Source of the DNA: Ligula intestinalis
Lineage: Eukaryota > Platyhelminthes > Cestoda > Diphyllobothriidea > Diphyllobothriidae
DNA length: 64,000 nt
Reading direction: 5' to 3'
NCBI GenBank assembly: GCA_036362985.1
Contig: JAYGXS010000004.1
Coordinates: 33,869,945 to 33,933,944 of the forward strand
Every line of letters starts with the position of its first letter. The first letter of the stretch is position 1. The notes under the pieces are model-generated. The model saw only the letters and a list, made by a program, of their open reading frames with translations. It made no database searches and had not been told where the DNA came from. Shown piece by piece: positions 49,326 through 59,190 of this stretch. Made by a program: the position numbers and the translations under genes.

Positions 49326-49680
49326 CTGGACAGATAATGAAAAGACAGACAGAATTGTGATGTCCATTTTGCAGACAGTCCTCGTCAAAGCAGCTGGAAA
49401 CAGAATCCTCAGAGGAGGACCAGCCGAATGCAAGATGCATGAGACTTCGTTCTATGTGGCGGCCGAGGCTACCCGCCGCGCAGGTGATACGGTTGAGACC
49501 CACAAGTGCAGGGGGATTGTGCTCGTTGAATGCCACAGCACTCTCTCTGCTCGCAGCGGACGCAGTCCCGGTTACAGAATGGATGAGGCAGGTGAAGGTG
49601 GCTCGAATGCGAGTGGTGAACAGACCGTCGGGGCAGCCACCTTCCGAGACCACCGGAGTCTCGTGCTCCGACATAATGGT
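49326..49680 (-). CDS. Ig-domain membrane protein, exon 3
   Basis: The acceptor TTTACCCGCTAAG precedes ACCATT; the donor is CCAG|GTGGGG. It enters in phase 0 and leaves in phase 1. It completes an Ig-like fold begun in exon 2 (TTRIRATFTCLIHS as a likely F strand). It then starts a cysteine-rich segment (LNRITCAAGS, LMHLAFGWSSSED, SCFDEDCLQNG) that could be a third Ig-like domain. Its G+C content and codon use are clearly unlike the surrounding introns. Confidence 0.75.
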
Positions 49681-51590
49681 CTTAGCGGGTAAAGAGATGC
49701 AGTAGAAGAGAAAAGTGCACTCAGGTTAAGAATACATGGATATATTGTAGGTGCAATTGCTCGCCCTCAGAATTCTATAAAGTTGATAATGCAGACAATT
49801 AAGAACTAAATGGGACACGGTTATTGCGGGTCGGCCCTGTTACACCATCTAAGAGTCAGTTGTCGTTTAAACACAGATGTGGCATGCGCAAAAAATATGA
49901 CAAGGACCCTTTAAGTAATCGTTTGCAGACTAAGCAGAAGCATGTGTTGTCGTAAGACATACTGGTCCTTTGTGTTCTCAAATAAGACCGGTGTCGTTTG
50001 CGATCCTGATGCACCTTCACTAAAGGAACCCCCTTGTAACTTTGACAACGTTCTTGGAGCGGCCTGAAATGACAGAGAAGGAAAACAGCTTTGAGATTTG
50101 GTGGCAGTTTTTAACCTTCTGCCTGGCAGTAATTTTATCTATTCCCTCAGAAAAAAAAACAGACTCGTGCCGCACCAAACCATACTCTCTCGTTTTGCCA
50201 TTTCGAAACATCAAGATATGTATGCATGATGACTGGATATGGGTGTTGAAGAAGCAGTTGAATAGCGAGGTTAACCACCTCCAGCTCAAAGATGGAGAGC
50301 TTCAGGCCTCACATGCGAAAGTGTTGCCAAAAAGAGAATCGTCTAATGATCCATCGCTACCCAATGCGGACTGTAAATTTTACAAAGATGTTTATTCGTT
50401 TGTCAATATCAAGACAGTTTAATGCCGAGGGTGATGTAAACCGTCACTCTGTCGCGTGCCGCGAGGCCACTAAACGTAAATAGCAGATCCGTGTGGCCAA
50501 TCTGTTGTCCATAATATCAGTGAAATTCATTTCCTGCCATATCTTTCCACTGCAAACGTGTGAAATTACCGGTTAAATGATTAGTATCCTTCAATTCCTT
50601 TTAATAACTTCAAGGTTTTTTGAAAGTGCTGTATTTCTAACACACATTGAATGTTACAGAATTTTTTCCCGGACGAAAGGACGGGCCATTGGCGTTGCAA
50701 GTAAATCATGCCAGTTTTCTGATTGGTAACATAATTTGGAACACGTCATCTTTTCCAGCACAAGGCGTAAGATGCCATTTTTGGCAGCAGTTGCTTTATG
50801 ACAAAAGCAGGACACTTGAAACTTGCTTGACACTTTTAAACACTTTTCACTACATTTTCTCTGATTCGTAATAAGGTGTTGGATCCGAAGTCTAGATATA
50901 ATCCATAATATATATCTGAAGTAGGGCAAAAATTTAGGAGACTTAAAAACAGCGATGCATTTTGGTATACAACTTGTCAATGCAACTGCAAAATCAGATC
51001 GGTTTAAAGATTAGCAAGAAAGTGAACACCTTTTTTTTAAATCTGCATTTACTCCTTTAGGTATGAAGAAGTATGAACACAAAATATAACTTACTTTCTA
51101 AGAGTGCACAAGATATGAATTCCTACTACTTAAGTTGCGTTTTTTGCAAAGGCCGGTAAATTTGGGAGTACAAACAAGCTATATTTAGAGGCCGGAACTC
51201 TGGCTTGTGTGGAAAATCTCATAACATTTAATCCTTCTAATCAAACCCGCATATTCAGGTTTTGGATGATTTTTTATCGTATACTGTTGTAGCCGATTGG
51301 CTTTATGTAGCAAGTACCTCTGAAACGGAAGTTGTATGTTACACAAATTTTAACAAATACAACTATAATTCAATTCTTCAAGTCAATCTATTGTGCGTTA
51401 TGTACGTGCCTGATGAACGAAAAACCCATATTCCGCACTTAAATTAATTTTTTTTATAATGGCTATTCTCACACAGTGGACAGTTTATTCAGAAATAGGT
51501 GGTGAGTATGATATAATTTTGCAGCAGGTTATCAATAACTTTCATTGGGAGAATAAAATGGAAGTAAAAGTAGAAGCAAAATAAGTATAC
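49681..51590 (-). other. Intron 2 of the Ig-domain gene
   Basis: The intron runs from GTATAC to CCCGCTAAG. A 126-codon frame on the plus strand (50042-50422) has no motif. Nothing else is recognised. Confidence 0.55.
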
Positions 51591-51949
51591 CCCATTGCGT
51601 ATGGTCCACCGGAGTAACGTAGGTTGCAAGGCGCAGGTAGTGGAACACTCAATCTCTACGGAGTGTACTCCAGAGAGCTGACCCTGGATCAAGTTTATTG
51701 GGTTGTCTCCCGTACCCGTGCCAAAGCCGTAATTGGCGGATTTAAAGGAAGTACCCTCAGTGCTTGCAGCCAGTTTCATGCTCATCATGGCAGGATTGGA
51801 GGCGAAGAAGACAGAATAGCCAGGAGACGCGTCGAAAGAAGCGTTATTATGGACGCTACCGGTGGGATGGAGTGTGTTTGCCATGGGGACCGCCAGGTGT
51901 CTGCTTGTTGATAATAGTTTGATTTTTGATGTTTTCACAATCACCGGAA
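51591..51949 (-). CDS. Ig-domain membrane protein, exon 2
   Basis: The acceptor TTTTCCTATTTAG precedes TTCCGG; the donor is GGG|GTATAC. It enters in phase 1 and leaves in phase 0, matching its neighbours. It reads PVIVKTSKIK, AVPMANTLHPTGSVHNNASF (a glycosylation sequon NAS), ASPGYSVFFASNPAMMSMKL and, near the end, SVEIECSTTC...LLRWTIRNG. The last part resembles B and C strands of an Ig domain (Cys and Trp). Confidence 0.75.
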
Positions 51950-53931
51950 CTAAATAGGAAAATTTTATTCTTAGAATGGGAGCACTTACGTGCTGCGATA
52001 ATACAAAGGGACATTCCGAGTCACTCTTATGGGAACTAAAATATTACCGGCAAATGGGACGTTTTGCAATTTTTACGAGTGACAGAAAAATGAAAGTGGA
52101 AATTGTCGAATATTCCTACGAAAAATAACATTGTACGGTAGGTAAATTTTTTATAAGAGCATAATCCATGACATCTCACAGTCTTAAGGGTAGTTGTCTG
52201 AGAATTATAATATATCACTTAGTTTCTGACAAAGGGTTTCGACAAAGGCATCAAATATCATTAATAATCGTGTTGGAATACTTGTTTGTCAAATTTTAAG
52301 GCCACAAGAAATACGTTCCTTCACAGCACCGTCAATAAGAATGCTTACTAGTGACATCTGTCACTCTTGATACTCAGTATTTACGCAGCGCAAAGTTTAA
52401 AAAAATTGCTTAAAGTCCAATTCAGTGCTGAAAATATTTAAAATGGAACAAAAATGAAATGACAAAAACAAAAATAAAGTAAGTAAAAAAGAATAAGCGG
52501 CAAAATTCTCAAAGATGTTGTTTAGCTAGCATATTGTGGTGGGCAACCTGATATTTTTATTCTAATGTATGACAGTGAGTAAATCAATTTTTCGGAGACC
52601 GTGCACTATGACGAGTGCTGACTGTCGTCTTCTCTCCATTTAAGTGTAAGTTTGCGACGGAACTCACGGCCGCTGCGCAGCTGAAGCTCCCAGCTCTTCC
52701 TTTCCGGAGAGCAAAAATAACTGAGGCGCTTCGTACCGGTTCCATCCAACGTTGATTCGTGTGTGTCCCCCTATCCAAAAGAATTTCCTGCATCACTTCC
52801 ATTTACTAATTTTACCATAATGCTTATGCAGTATGGTTTTTTTTCTGTAAATAATGATTGCAAACATTTTCAGAAAGAGATAAGGTCATGAATGTATTAG
52901 AGAAACCACAACCTGGCCTCCAGAATTCGCGTGTGACAAAGCAGCCTAAATATGAATAACACTCGCTAATGCTGCTACTCTAATGAAGTGACTTTAGGTT
53001 GCCTACAGATCAGAAACTGTTGTGTCAGCTTTAATTTGTTCATTTATTTACGGAAACAAAGAAATAAATAAAAGAAGGGCAAACACCGTAAAAATTGGCA
53101 CTTAAAATACAAAGCTAATTTTGACAAACGCTTTGAGTTCTTTTAACTATTCAAAGTGAGTTATGAACAAGCTCTTGTTTTATTTTTCGGATAGCCTTAG
53201 TCTTTGTTACACTTATATAATAGAAGATGAACATTTTTCCGAAGCTCATAGCACAAACAGTCCGCCTTAAGAAGTTGCAACCTTCTTATGAAGAAAACGA
53301 ACGCGGTTTTTCATCTACAATAAAAATATAATTTTTTTTGGCGGTAATTGTAGTTCAGACGCCTAAGCTCTAATGGAGAGATATCAATTAAATCTTGCCG
53401 TTAAATTTAACCCATCCATACCTAAAAGGATGCTTGATGTTCATAAGTCAAAAGATCTGTGCCCGGTTACATTAGAAAAATAATTTGCCCAAAACTTAAC
53501 AATAAAAACCGATGTGCTTCTGCTTGCTTAGATAACTGTATTCAGTTCAATTGCAAACACTTATGTGTTATCTGTACATCAGAGCCATCCACCTGGACTA
53601 AATAGTTGGGAGTAGAAAAGCGCGGTAACCATCAAAATTCTGGAATAAAAGAGATCGAGAATACAAATCAATTTTCAACTCTGCTCAAATAATTTTCTAT
53701 ATATACAGATGGGCAAAAGACAAGAAACTGTAAAAAGCATATGGGGTTTACCGTGACCTCACTTAAAGGGATATATATCCCACGAGATTTGCAGTTTATA
53801 TAATACAAGGATAATTATTTTCTGTAATCTGCACCTAGCTTCAATAAACAAAGATTAGTTTCTAGAAAAACGCTTTTAAACAATAATATAATTATCAAAT
53901 AATTTTTGAGGTCTAGTCGCAGATAATTTAC
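51950..53931 (-). other. Intron 1 of the Ig-domain gene
   Basis: GTAAAT at the 5' end and CCTATTTAG at the 3' end. A GC-richer patch at 52584-52802 has a minus-strand open frame with no known motif. The rest is A+T-rich and unremarkable. Confidence 0.55.
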
Positions 53932-54274
53932 CTCTAACATTGACTTCAATTTCGTCAAAATACTGTCCATGTTGGCAAGACCAGTTTCCTCTTATTCCGT
54001 AATCAACTTTGTTAAAATGTAACTCCACGAAAGTCATATTCTGAATGCAGGTAAAATTAAGCAGAAACTTTTGAAAGTTTATGCAATTTTCTCCAAATGA
54101 TATTCCGTCCTTGTACCACATGATTTCATAACGCTTAAAATCAATTTCACACCTGATCCTAAGTGAGGATTTAAGTTGCACAACAGATGGTTCAGTTGAA
54201 ATTTTTATTCGACAGAAGCTGATATTAGTGAAGTAGCATACAGCTAAAAGCAAACCGACACGAGAACGCGTCAT
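53932..54274 (-). CDS. Ig-domain membrane protein, exon 1 (signal peptide and first Ig domain)
   Basis: ATG at 54274 opens a signal peptide (VGLLLAVCYFTNISFC). Residues 25-114 form an Ig-like domain: B-strand Cys42 in LRIRCEIDF, Trp53 in EIMWYKDG, and the F-strand pattern D91-x-G93 to Cys100 in DYGIRGNWSC. Sequons NIS, NFT, NMT and NWS suggest a glycosylated extracellular protein. The exon ends after 114 codons plus one base at G|GTAAAT. With exons 2-5 the protein would be 453 residues, or 493 with the longer exon 4. It would be a type I surface protein with Ig-like domains. I recognise no family; an adhesion or receptor role is only a guess. Confidence 0.8.
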
Positions 54275-55228
54275 GCTCGTAGTGTTTTAAATGATGTCAC
54301 TATTGGAGGTCATAATTGGAAATAGTAGGTACATTTAAACGCAGCATGAGAAATATCAAGGAATAAGCTCGTACGGTTGGTTCAAAAATCAAACAAGTTG
54401 ACGGTTAAGATTAACTATACAATTTTTCAGCCACAAGCTTAACTTCCATGGAAAGGCGGCCTTACGGAAAATGAGTCTATAATATTCAGTAAATTTTCGA
54501 CGCATGATCCCCAGGTCGTCATCAAACTTGAGAGTAGTGTTCAAAGATCACTACTGTTCTTTTAACACTATTTTCAAGTCTCACGACGACCTGTTGATCC
54601 AGTTTCAAAAATTCACTGAAAAAGCTTACTCGTTTTCCCAAAGGACGCCTTTCCTTGAAATTACATTTCTTCGGATGCCTGCCTTTCAGTTTATACGAAA
54701 CAAGTTTTCCTGTTTCCTCAAAATCTTGCAATTAAGCTGTCAGCGTAACGAAATTTAATCTTATAAATTTTTTTCCAGTTTTCCTTTATTCTGTACATTA
54801 AATACGATTCAGCATTTATCAGCTCGTCAGATATGACTATTATGTGAAGGGCGGGAAAAACAAAAGGTAAATGTAGGAAAGTAGGAAGTTGATACAATCC
54901 CGAAATGAGGTATATCCCCCATGAAACAGATGGCCCCTCCGTCAGGACAGGGCCCAGAAGGGGATAGGAAGATATATTCCCAGCAGAATTTAATAAAGGC
55001 TAATTTTTGTTGTTTATGTTTTTTGCTGGCGTACATTTGTGTAGTTGAGGGATCAGAGAAGAAAAGTGAACCAAAATTTGTCATGTTAACCGCATAAAAG
55101 TGACCTTGAATCGTATTTGAGTAGGTGTATTAATAATATGTTTATTATGCCAGTTTACAGGCAATTGTAAAGAGTTGGTAATGCACCTCTTGGGCGCCTT
55201 CCAACACCTCGAAGACCGGAAAAAAACT
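54275..55228. other. Upstream of the Ig-domain gene; no further gene recognised
   Basis: The promoter of the minus-strand gene should lie here, but I could not identify core elements. The open frames 54504-54758 and 54827-55084 carry no known motif. Confidence 0.4.
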
Positions 55229-55315
55229 AAAACAAACTCCCTATGTTGCAGCCAGTATTGGTTTTGTTTCAGGTTTTTGTTTTGTCAATACTGGGCGAGA
55301 TAGGGAGTTTGTTTC
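55229..55315. repeat. Compact hairpin of ~28-bp imperfect arms
   Basis: AACAAACTCCCTATGTTGCA with CCAGTATTG (55231-55260) pairs with 55286-55314, whose complement reads AACAAACTCCCTATCTCGCC with CAGTATTG. The ~25-nt loop is T-rich. It could be a tiny foldback or a transcribed hairpin; nothing decides which. Confidence 0.6.
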
Positions 55316-55571
55316 AAGGGAAAAAAACCTGCCTTCAAAGGTATGATACAAACGGAATAAATGTACAGGTGTAAGCTGAGTTGACTCATCAGCAGGAGAA
55401 CTGTTTCATATCGTTTAAAAACATTAGTTCCAGACGGAGAGGGTTGGCACAAGCACACAGTGTTCTCAGTCTTCCTTCAATGGTTGTCGGCAAAAGTTGC
55501 GCGCTATCGGCTGAAAGGTTAGCAGACTGCGGGCTGCTGCTTCAGCCGCATTATCTTCAGCAGTGAAGCCT

Positions 55572-56461
55572 GGCGGGGTTCAAAGTCCACGAACGCCATC
55601 AGAGTGAAAGAGAGATTCCACCGAGTCAGCACCCAAAATTCGTGAAAGTTGTCCTGAATGTAGAAAACTAGTTATAGCTCTCTTAAACATAGGGTAGTTT
55701 TGCTGGTTTTTAATACTTTTGGGCAGCTTATTCCAGATTGATATGGCATTTACTGAAAAGAATTGCCGGTACTTAACTGTGCGTGCCATAGGAAGAAATA
55801 AAAATACGTCTCGATGACTGGCGCGTCGAGAGTGCTCAAGCTGCCTTATTGTACTAAGAGGATTAAAGGTTTGACCATTCAAAAGTTTAAACAGTAAAAA
55901 TAGACCCTTCTGCAATCGACGAAGCCATAGGAGATCCAGCTTTATAAGTTCGCACCTTTGTTGGTAGGTTACGTTAGGGTGTTCTGTAGTGAAAAGTCTT
56001 CTAGTGAAGAAGTGCTGCACCGATTCTATTTTCTTCCGTTCACTAGTGCGCAGAAGACTGAATAAGGGTGAGCAGTATTCAAGACTAGGTCTCACGTACA
56101 TATTATAAAGGCTAGTTCTAACCTTGATAGTCTTAAAATTTCTAAGGATAAATCCGGTGGTTCGGCGTGCTTTCGAGACTATCAGGGCACAGTGCTCTGA
56201 CAAATTGAGGCTATTAGAGTAGGATATGCCCAAATCCTTGATAACTCCTGGGACATTTAGTTCGTGGCCGTCAATGCTTAATTCAGGTTGATGATCGTCG
56301 CCAACAACCATAACGGAACATTTGTGCCATGAAAGGGTGAGGCGCCATGTGCAACACCACTGGGCGAAGGCCTGAAGATCCTTTTTTATCAGCTCGAGCA
56401 CGATGTTGCGATCTGCCGGTTTATATCGATAAGCGACTTTTAAATCATCAGCGTACATGAA
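55572..56461 (-). pseudogene. 5'-truncated LINE: C-terminal half of a non-LTR reverse transcriptase
   Basis: The frame runs unbroken for 292 codons from MYADDLKVAY (RT catalytic motif C) at 56458 to a stop at 55580. It includes CSVMVVGDD, VIKDLGISYS, LYNMYVRPSLEYCSPLF and WNKLPKSIKN, the thumb and C-terminal segments of CR1/Jockey-type elements. The N-terminal endonuclease and RT motifs A and B are absent, as expected for incomplete reverse transcription. The lack of stops suggests a fairly recent insertion. It differs in sequence from the CR1 at 57868-62210, so it is another family. Confidence 0.88.
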
Positions 56462-57284
56462 GTGAAGGGGTTACGAGTGTGGAAGTCGGGAAGTGCCCCA
56501 CCTTCATTTCACTGTTTGGCATCAGCGCGGAAGTGCACGTGACGGCCATTGCAAGGTTGGCTTATTCATTTGACGTCAATCTCCCGTACTGCAGATCACT
56601 ATTTTTCCTGCAGCCTGCCGGCTCCCATTGCTTTGACTGTATTTCTGGTAAACATGCCGATCTCATGCTGCTTTTTCTAGCATATGGAAGCCTACATCTA
56701 TGAGAACTATAAGAAGACAAGCTAAGCGCGATTATCTTGCATTTATACGTCAAATTTTCTTCAAAGGTCGGACATCATTGATATTTTAGGACGTAAACCA
56801 AGCCTGTTTGTTATTTTTAGGAATGAATGCAAAGGTATGTGTTAAGCGCCATGCTTCCTATGAACTGTGTCATCGGAGGACGAATGATATTTACTGTAGA
56901 CATTTTCCAAATTATTTTTCCTATCAATAAATTATCCACCACCATTAATAAGCGTATTGCGTTCTATCTTATGCGACAATGGGTTAAGCGAAGGACTCGT
57001 ACGGTTGAGCTATGAGTATCGCCAAAGCAAGCGTTCCTGTGCATTTTTTCCAGCGAAGTGGGATGAGGAGGCCACATGGGTGAACTGCCCCAAAATAGCC
57101 CCACAATTGCCCCACCTGTGCTCCCGCTATCCCTGCCAAATCCCCCTCGTGCCCTGCAGAACATGAAGGGTATTGGAGGGACTGGATTGGAGGGAAATTT
57201 GAAATTGGTTAAGAATTTAAGCTCTTTGCGCTCACGAGGTTTTTAGTCTCTACCTTCGTGTAGAAGACACATCTGGCTATAAAA
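56462..57284. other. Non-coding stretch
   Basis: No gene recognised between the LINE fragment and the tandem repeat. Confidence 0.4.
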
Positions 57285-57450
57285 ACTGACAAAGGAACTG
57301 CGTATTATCTCCCCTTTGGAAATATCCTTTCTGAGTGAGACGAATCCTTCGCTTTCACGATCTAACTGGACCGCGTATTCTCTGCCCTTTGGAAATATCC
57401 TTTCTGAGTGGGACGAATCCTTCGCTTGAACAATCTAACTGGACCGCGGA
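57285..57450 (+). repeat. 73-bp tandem repeat, just over two copies
   Basis: GGAAATATCCTTTCTGAGTG occurs at 57318 and 57391, and AACTGGACCGCG at 57364 and 57437, both with a 73-bp offset. It lies about 420 bp before LINE ORF1 and could belong to its 5' untranslated region. Confidence 0.7.
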
Positions 57451-57764
57451 TTATACCACGCTCTGGAAGTTATCCCTACGATCAGTACAAGTCTGGAAGT
57501 TCACTCGCTCCTAAGAACAACATCGCTGCTTCTGAATCTGATTGTTACAGTGCAAAGAACTCCTTACAACAAAGGCTGAGTCGTTCACATTACAAATTTT
57601 GACTTTTGAAATTCATTGCACAAGCAAATCTTTTCGCTATCTATATATGCACGGCCGGTTGATTGCAGACTTTGAATTAATGCACTCTAATATAGTTTCC
57701 AATAGCATGAGTAACGCTAACGTGCACGATCCATCTCTGCTAGCTGAAAGAAAATGCTCGTCGA

Positions 57765-57842
57765 CGGCTGGATTTGAACCCCTGACCTCATTTTATAATG
57801 TCGGACGCTCTACCGACTTCACCACCAGCCTACACTCCAAGG
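57765..57842 (-). mobile_element. tRNA-like sequence (SINE head or tRNA relic)
   Basis: On the minus strand GGCTGGTGGTGAAGTCGGTA is followed, at tRNA spacing, by GGGGTTCAAATCCAGCC. The A and B boxes are good and GGCTGG could pair with CCAGCC. The T stem would then overlap the acceptor, so no normal tRNA fold forms. Confidence 0.45.
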
Positions 57843-57867
57843 CCAAGTCGCTACAATATACTCTAAC

Positions 57868-59190
57868 GTGTGCAATCAGGTTAACTTATGCAAGCCGCCT
57901 CGTACAACCTTTGACAAGGTACTCCCAGAAATAGCCGAAGCGCTTTCAATAACGAGTATGAAATCCCAGACCACCCACTATGCAAAAACGCATCTCATTT
58001 CATCAACCGTCTTAGAACCCAACACCACCCAGCCAAATAAGCCTGCGCGTGCAGATTGCAATGGATGTCTTAACCTAGCCACGTGCGTAATGCGTTTAGA
58101 GGGAAGCCTTGAATTTTACGCGGAGATACTAGCAGTGCTCATAAAGCACAATACGACAACACCAGCGGATGCAGCGCACGCAGAGTACAGGTCAGTGGTT
58201 GATAAACCAGGAAAACACGAGTCCAGCAGGGCCAAACGCAGACGCATACACCAGCAGAAGGCTGCTGAAGAGCAACCTGCTAAATACCAACCAAAGCCCT
58301 CAGTTTTATCGCTAGACAGCACCTGGAGCACGCCATGTGAACAAAAAGCAAGGCAACCACTCCAAGAGGATGCGGCGCATGCAGAAGACAGGTCAGTGGT
58401 TGATAAACCAGGAAACCACGAGTCCAGCACGGCCAAACGCAGGTCTATACGCCAGCAGAAGGCGGATGCAGAACGGCCTGCAAAAGACCAACCAAAGCCC
58501 TCAGTTTTATCGCGAGACAGAACTTGGAGCACGCCATGTGAACAAATAGGAAGACAACCATTCCAAGAGGAGACTTCTGAAGAAAAGGAAGTTGAATTGG
58601 ACCAAAGGGCAAACGGTAACTTAGAAGAAAATGCTACCAGCGAAAGGTCCATAGAATCTTTCACAGATCTAGACTTCGAAACCCCTGCTGCTACTCTGCT
58701 TCAGTGCGATGTGACCACGGCCCAAGCTCGAGCAAACCGTAAGCAACATATAGTGATACAGGGTGCACCAGAATCAATGGCTACAGTTTCTGGGGATTAG
58801 GTGGAGCACGATCGAGGTCTCGTTCGGCCGTACGCTAAATCACTGTTAAGGGGCACTGAATCTGTAAAAATTCTCAAAACATTTAGAATAGGCAAGGATC
58901 AGCCGCCGAATGGTTCAAGCTCTCGGCCACGACCATTAAAGGTCATTTGAGACACCGAAGCGCAGGCACAGCTTATGCTGGAAAGAAAATCTTCGCTGCG
59001 GACCATGCATGCTGGAGTTTTCTTTCAGCCGGATTATGAACCAAAGGAACGCAGGAAAATGCGACTTTTGAAAAATGATCTAAACGACCGAAAGAACAAA
59101 GGCGAAACTGGCCTACAAATAAAAGGAGGAGAAAAAGTCCACATTGAACGAAATTTTCTTTGGCCGGAAGTAGTCAGGCGGAAAACTTAA
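57868..59190 (+). pseudogene. LINE ORF1 (RNA-binding protein) with internal stops
   Basis: ORF1 proteins of CR1 elements bind the element RNA. The first open segment ends at TAG 58798-58800, and coding resumes in frame (VEHDRGLVRPYAKSLLRGTE, KTFRIGKDQPPNG, RPRPLKVI) to a TGA near 58948. The last part (MLERKSSLRTMHAGVFFQPD, YEPKERRKMRLL) runs to TAA 59188-59190. GAPES, FRIG, RPLKV and VFFQPDY resemble the C-terminal half of flatworm CR1 ORF1. A 67-codon segment is duplicated in tandem (58166-58567). Confidence 0.75.
58166..58567 (+). repeat. 201-bp in-frame tandem duplication in LINE ORF1
   Basis: GTCAGTGGTTGATAAACCAG recurs at 58191 and 58392, a period of 201 bp or 67 codons. Both copies encode a SVVDKPG...AKRR...QPKPSVLS..TWSTPCEQ block with scattered differences. 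Confidence 0.85.

Noticed and set aside
50042..50422. Plus-strand frame in intron 2 of the Ig gene
   Set aside because: No motif and no flanking splice or start context; overlaps an equally long frame on the other strand.
51409..51430. CTGATGAACGAAAA on the plus strand
   Set aside because: The core bases occur by chance without a stem II between them.
57765..57842. A functional tRNA gene
   Set aside because: The boxes are good, but the T stem and acceptor cannot both form, so it was kept only as a tRNA-like relic.
58116..58664. 182-codon minus-strand open frame
   Set aside because: It is the reverse shadow of LINE ORF1, caused by the 201-bp duplication and its biased codons.
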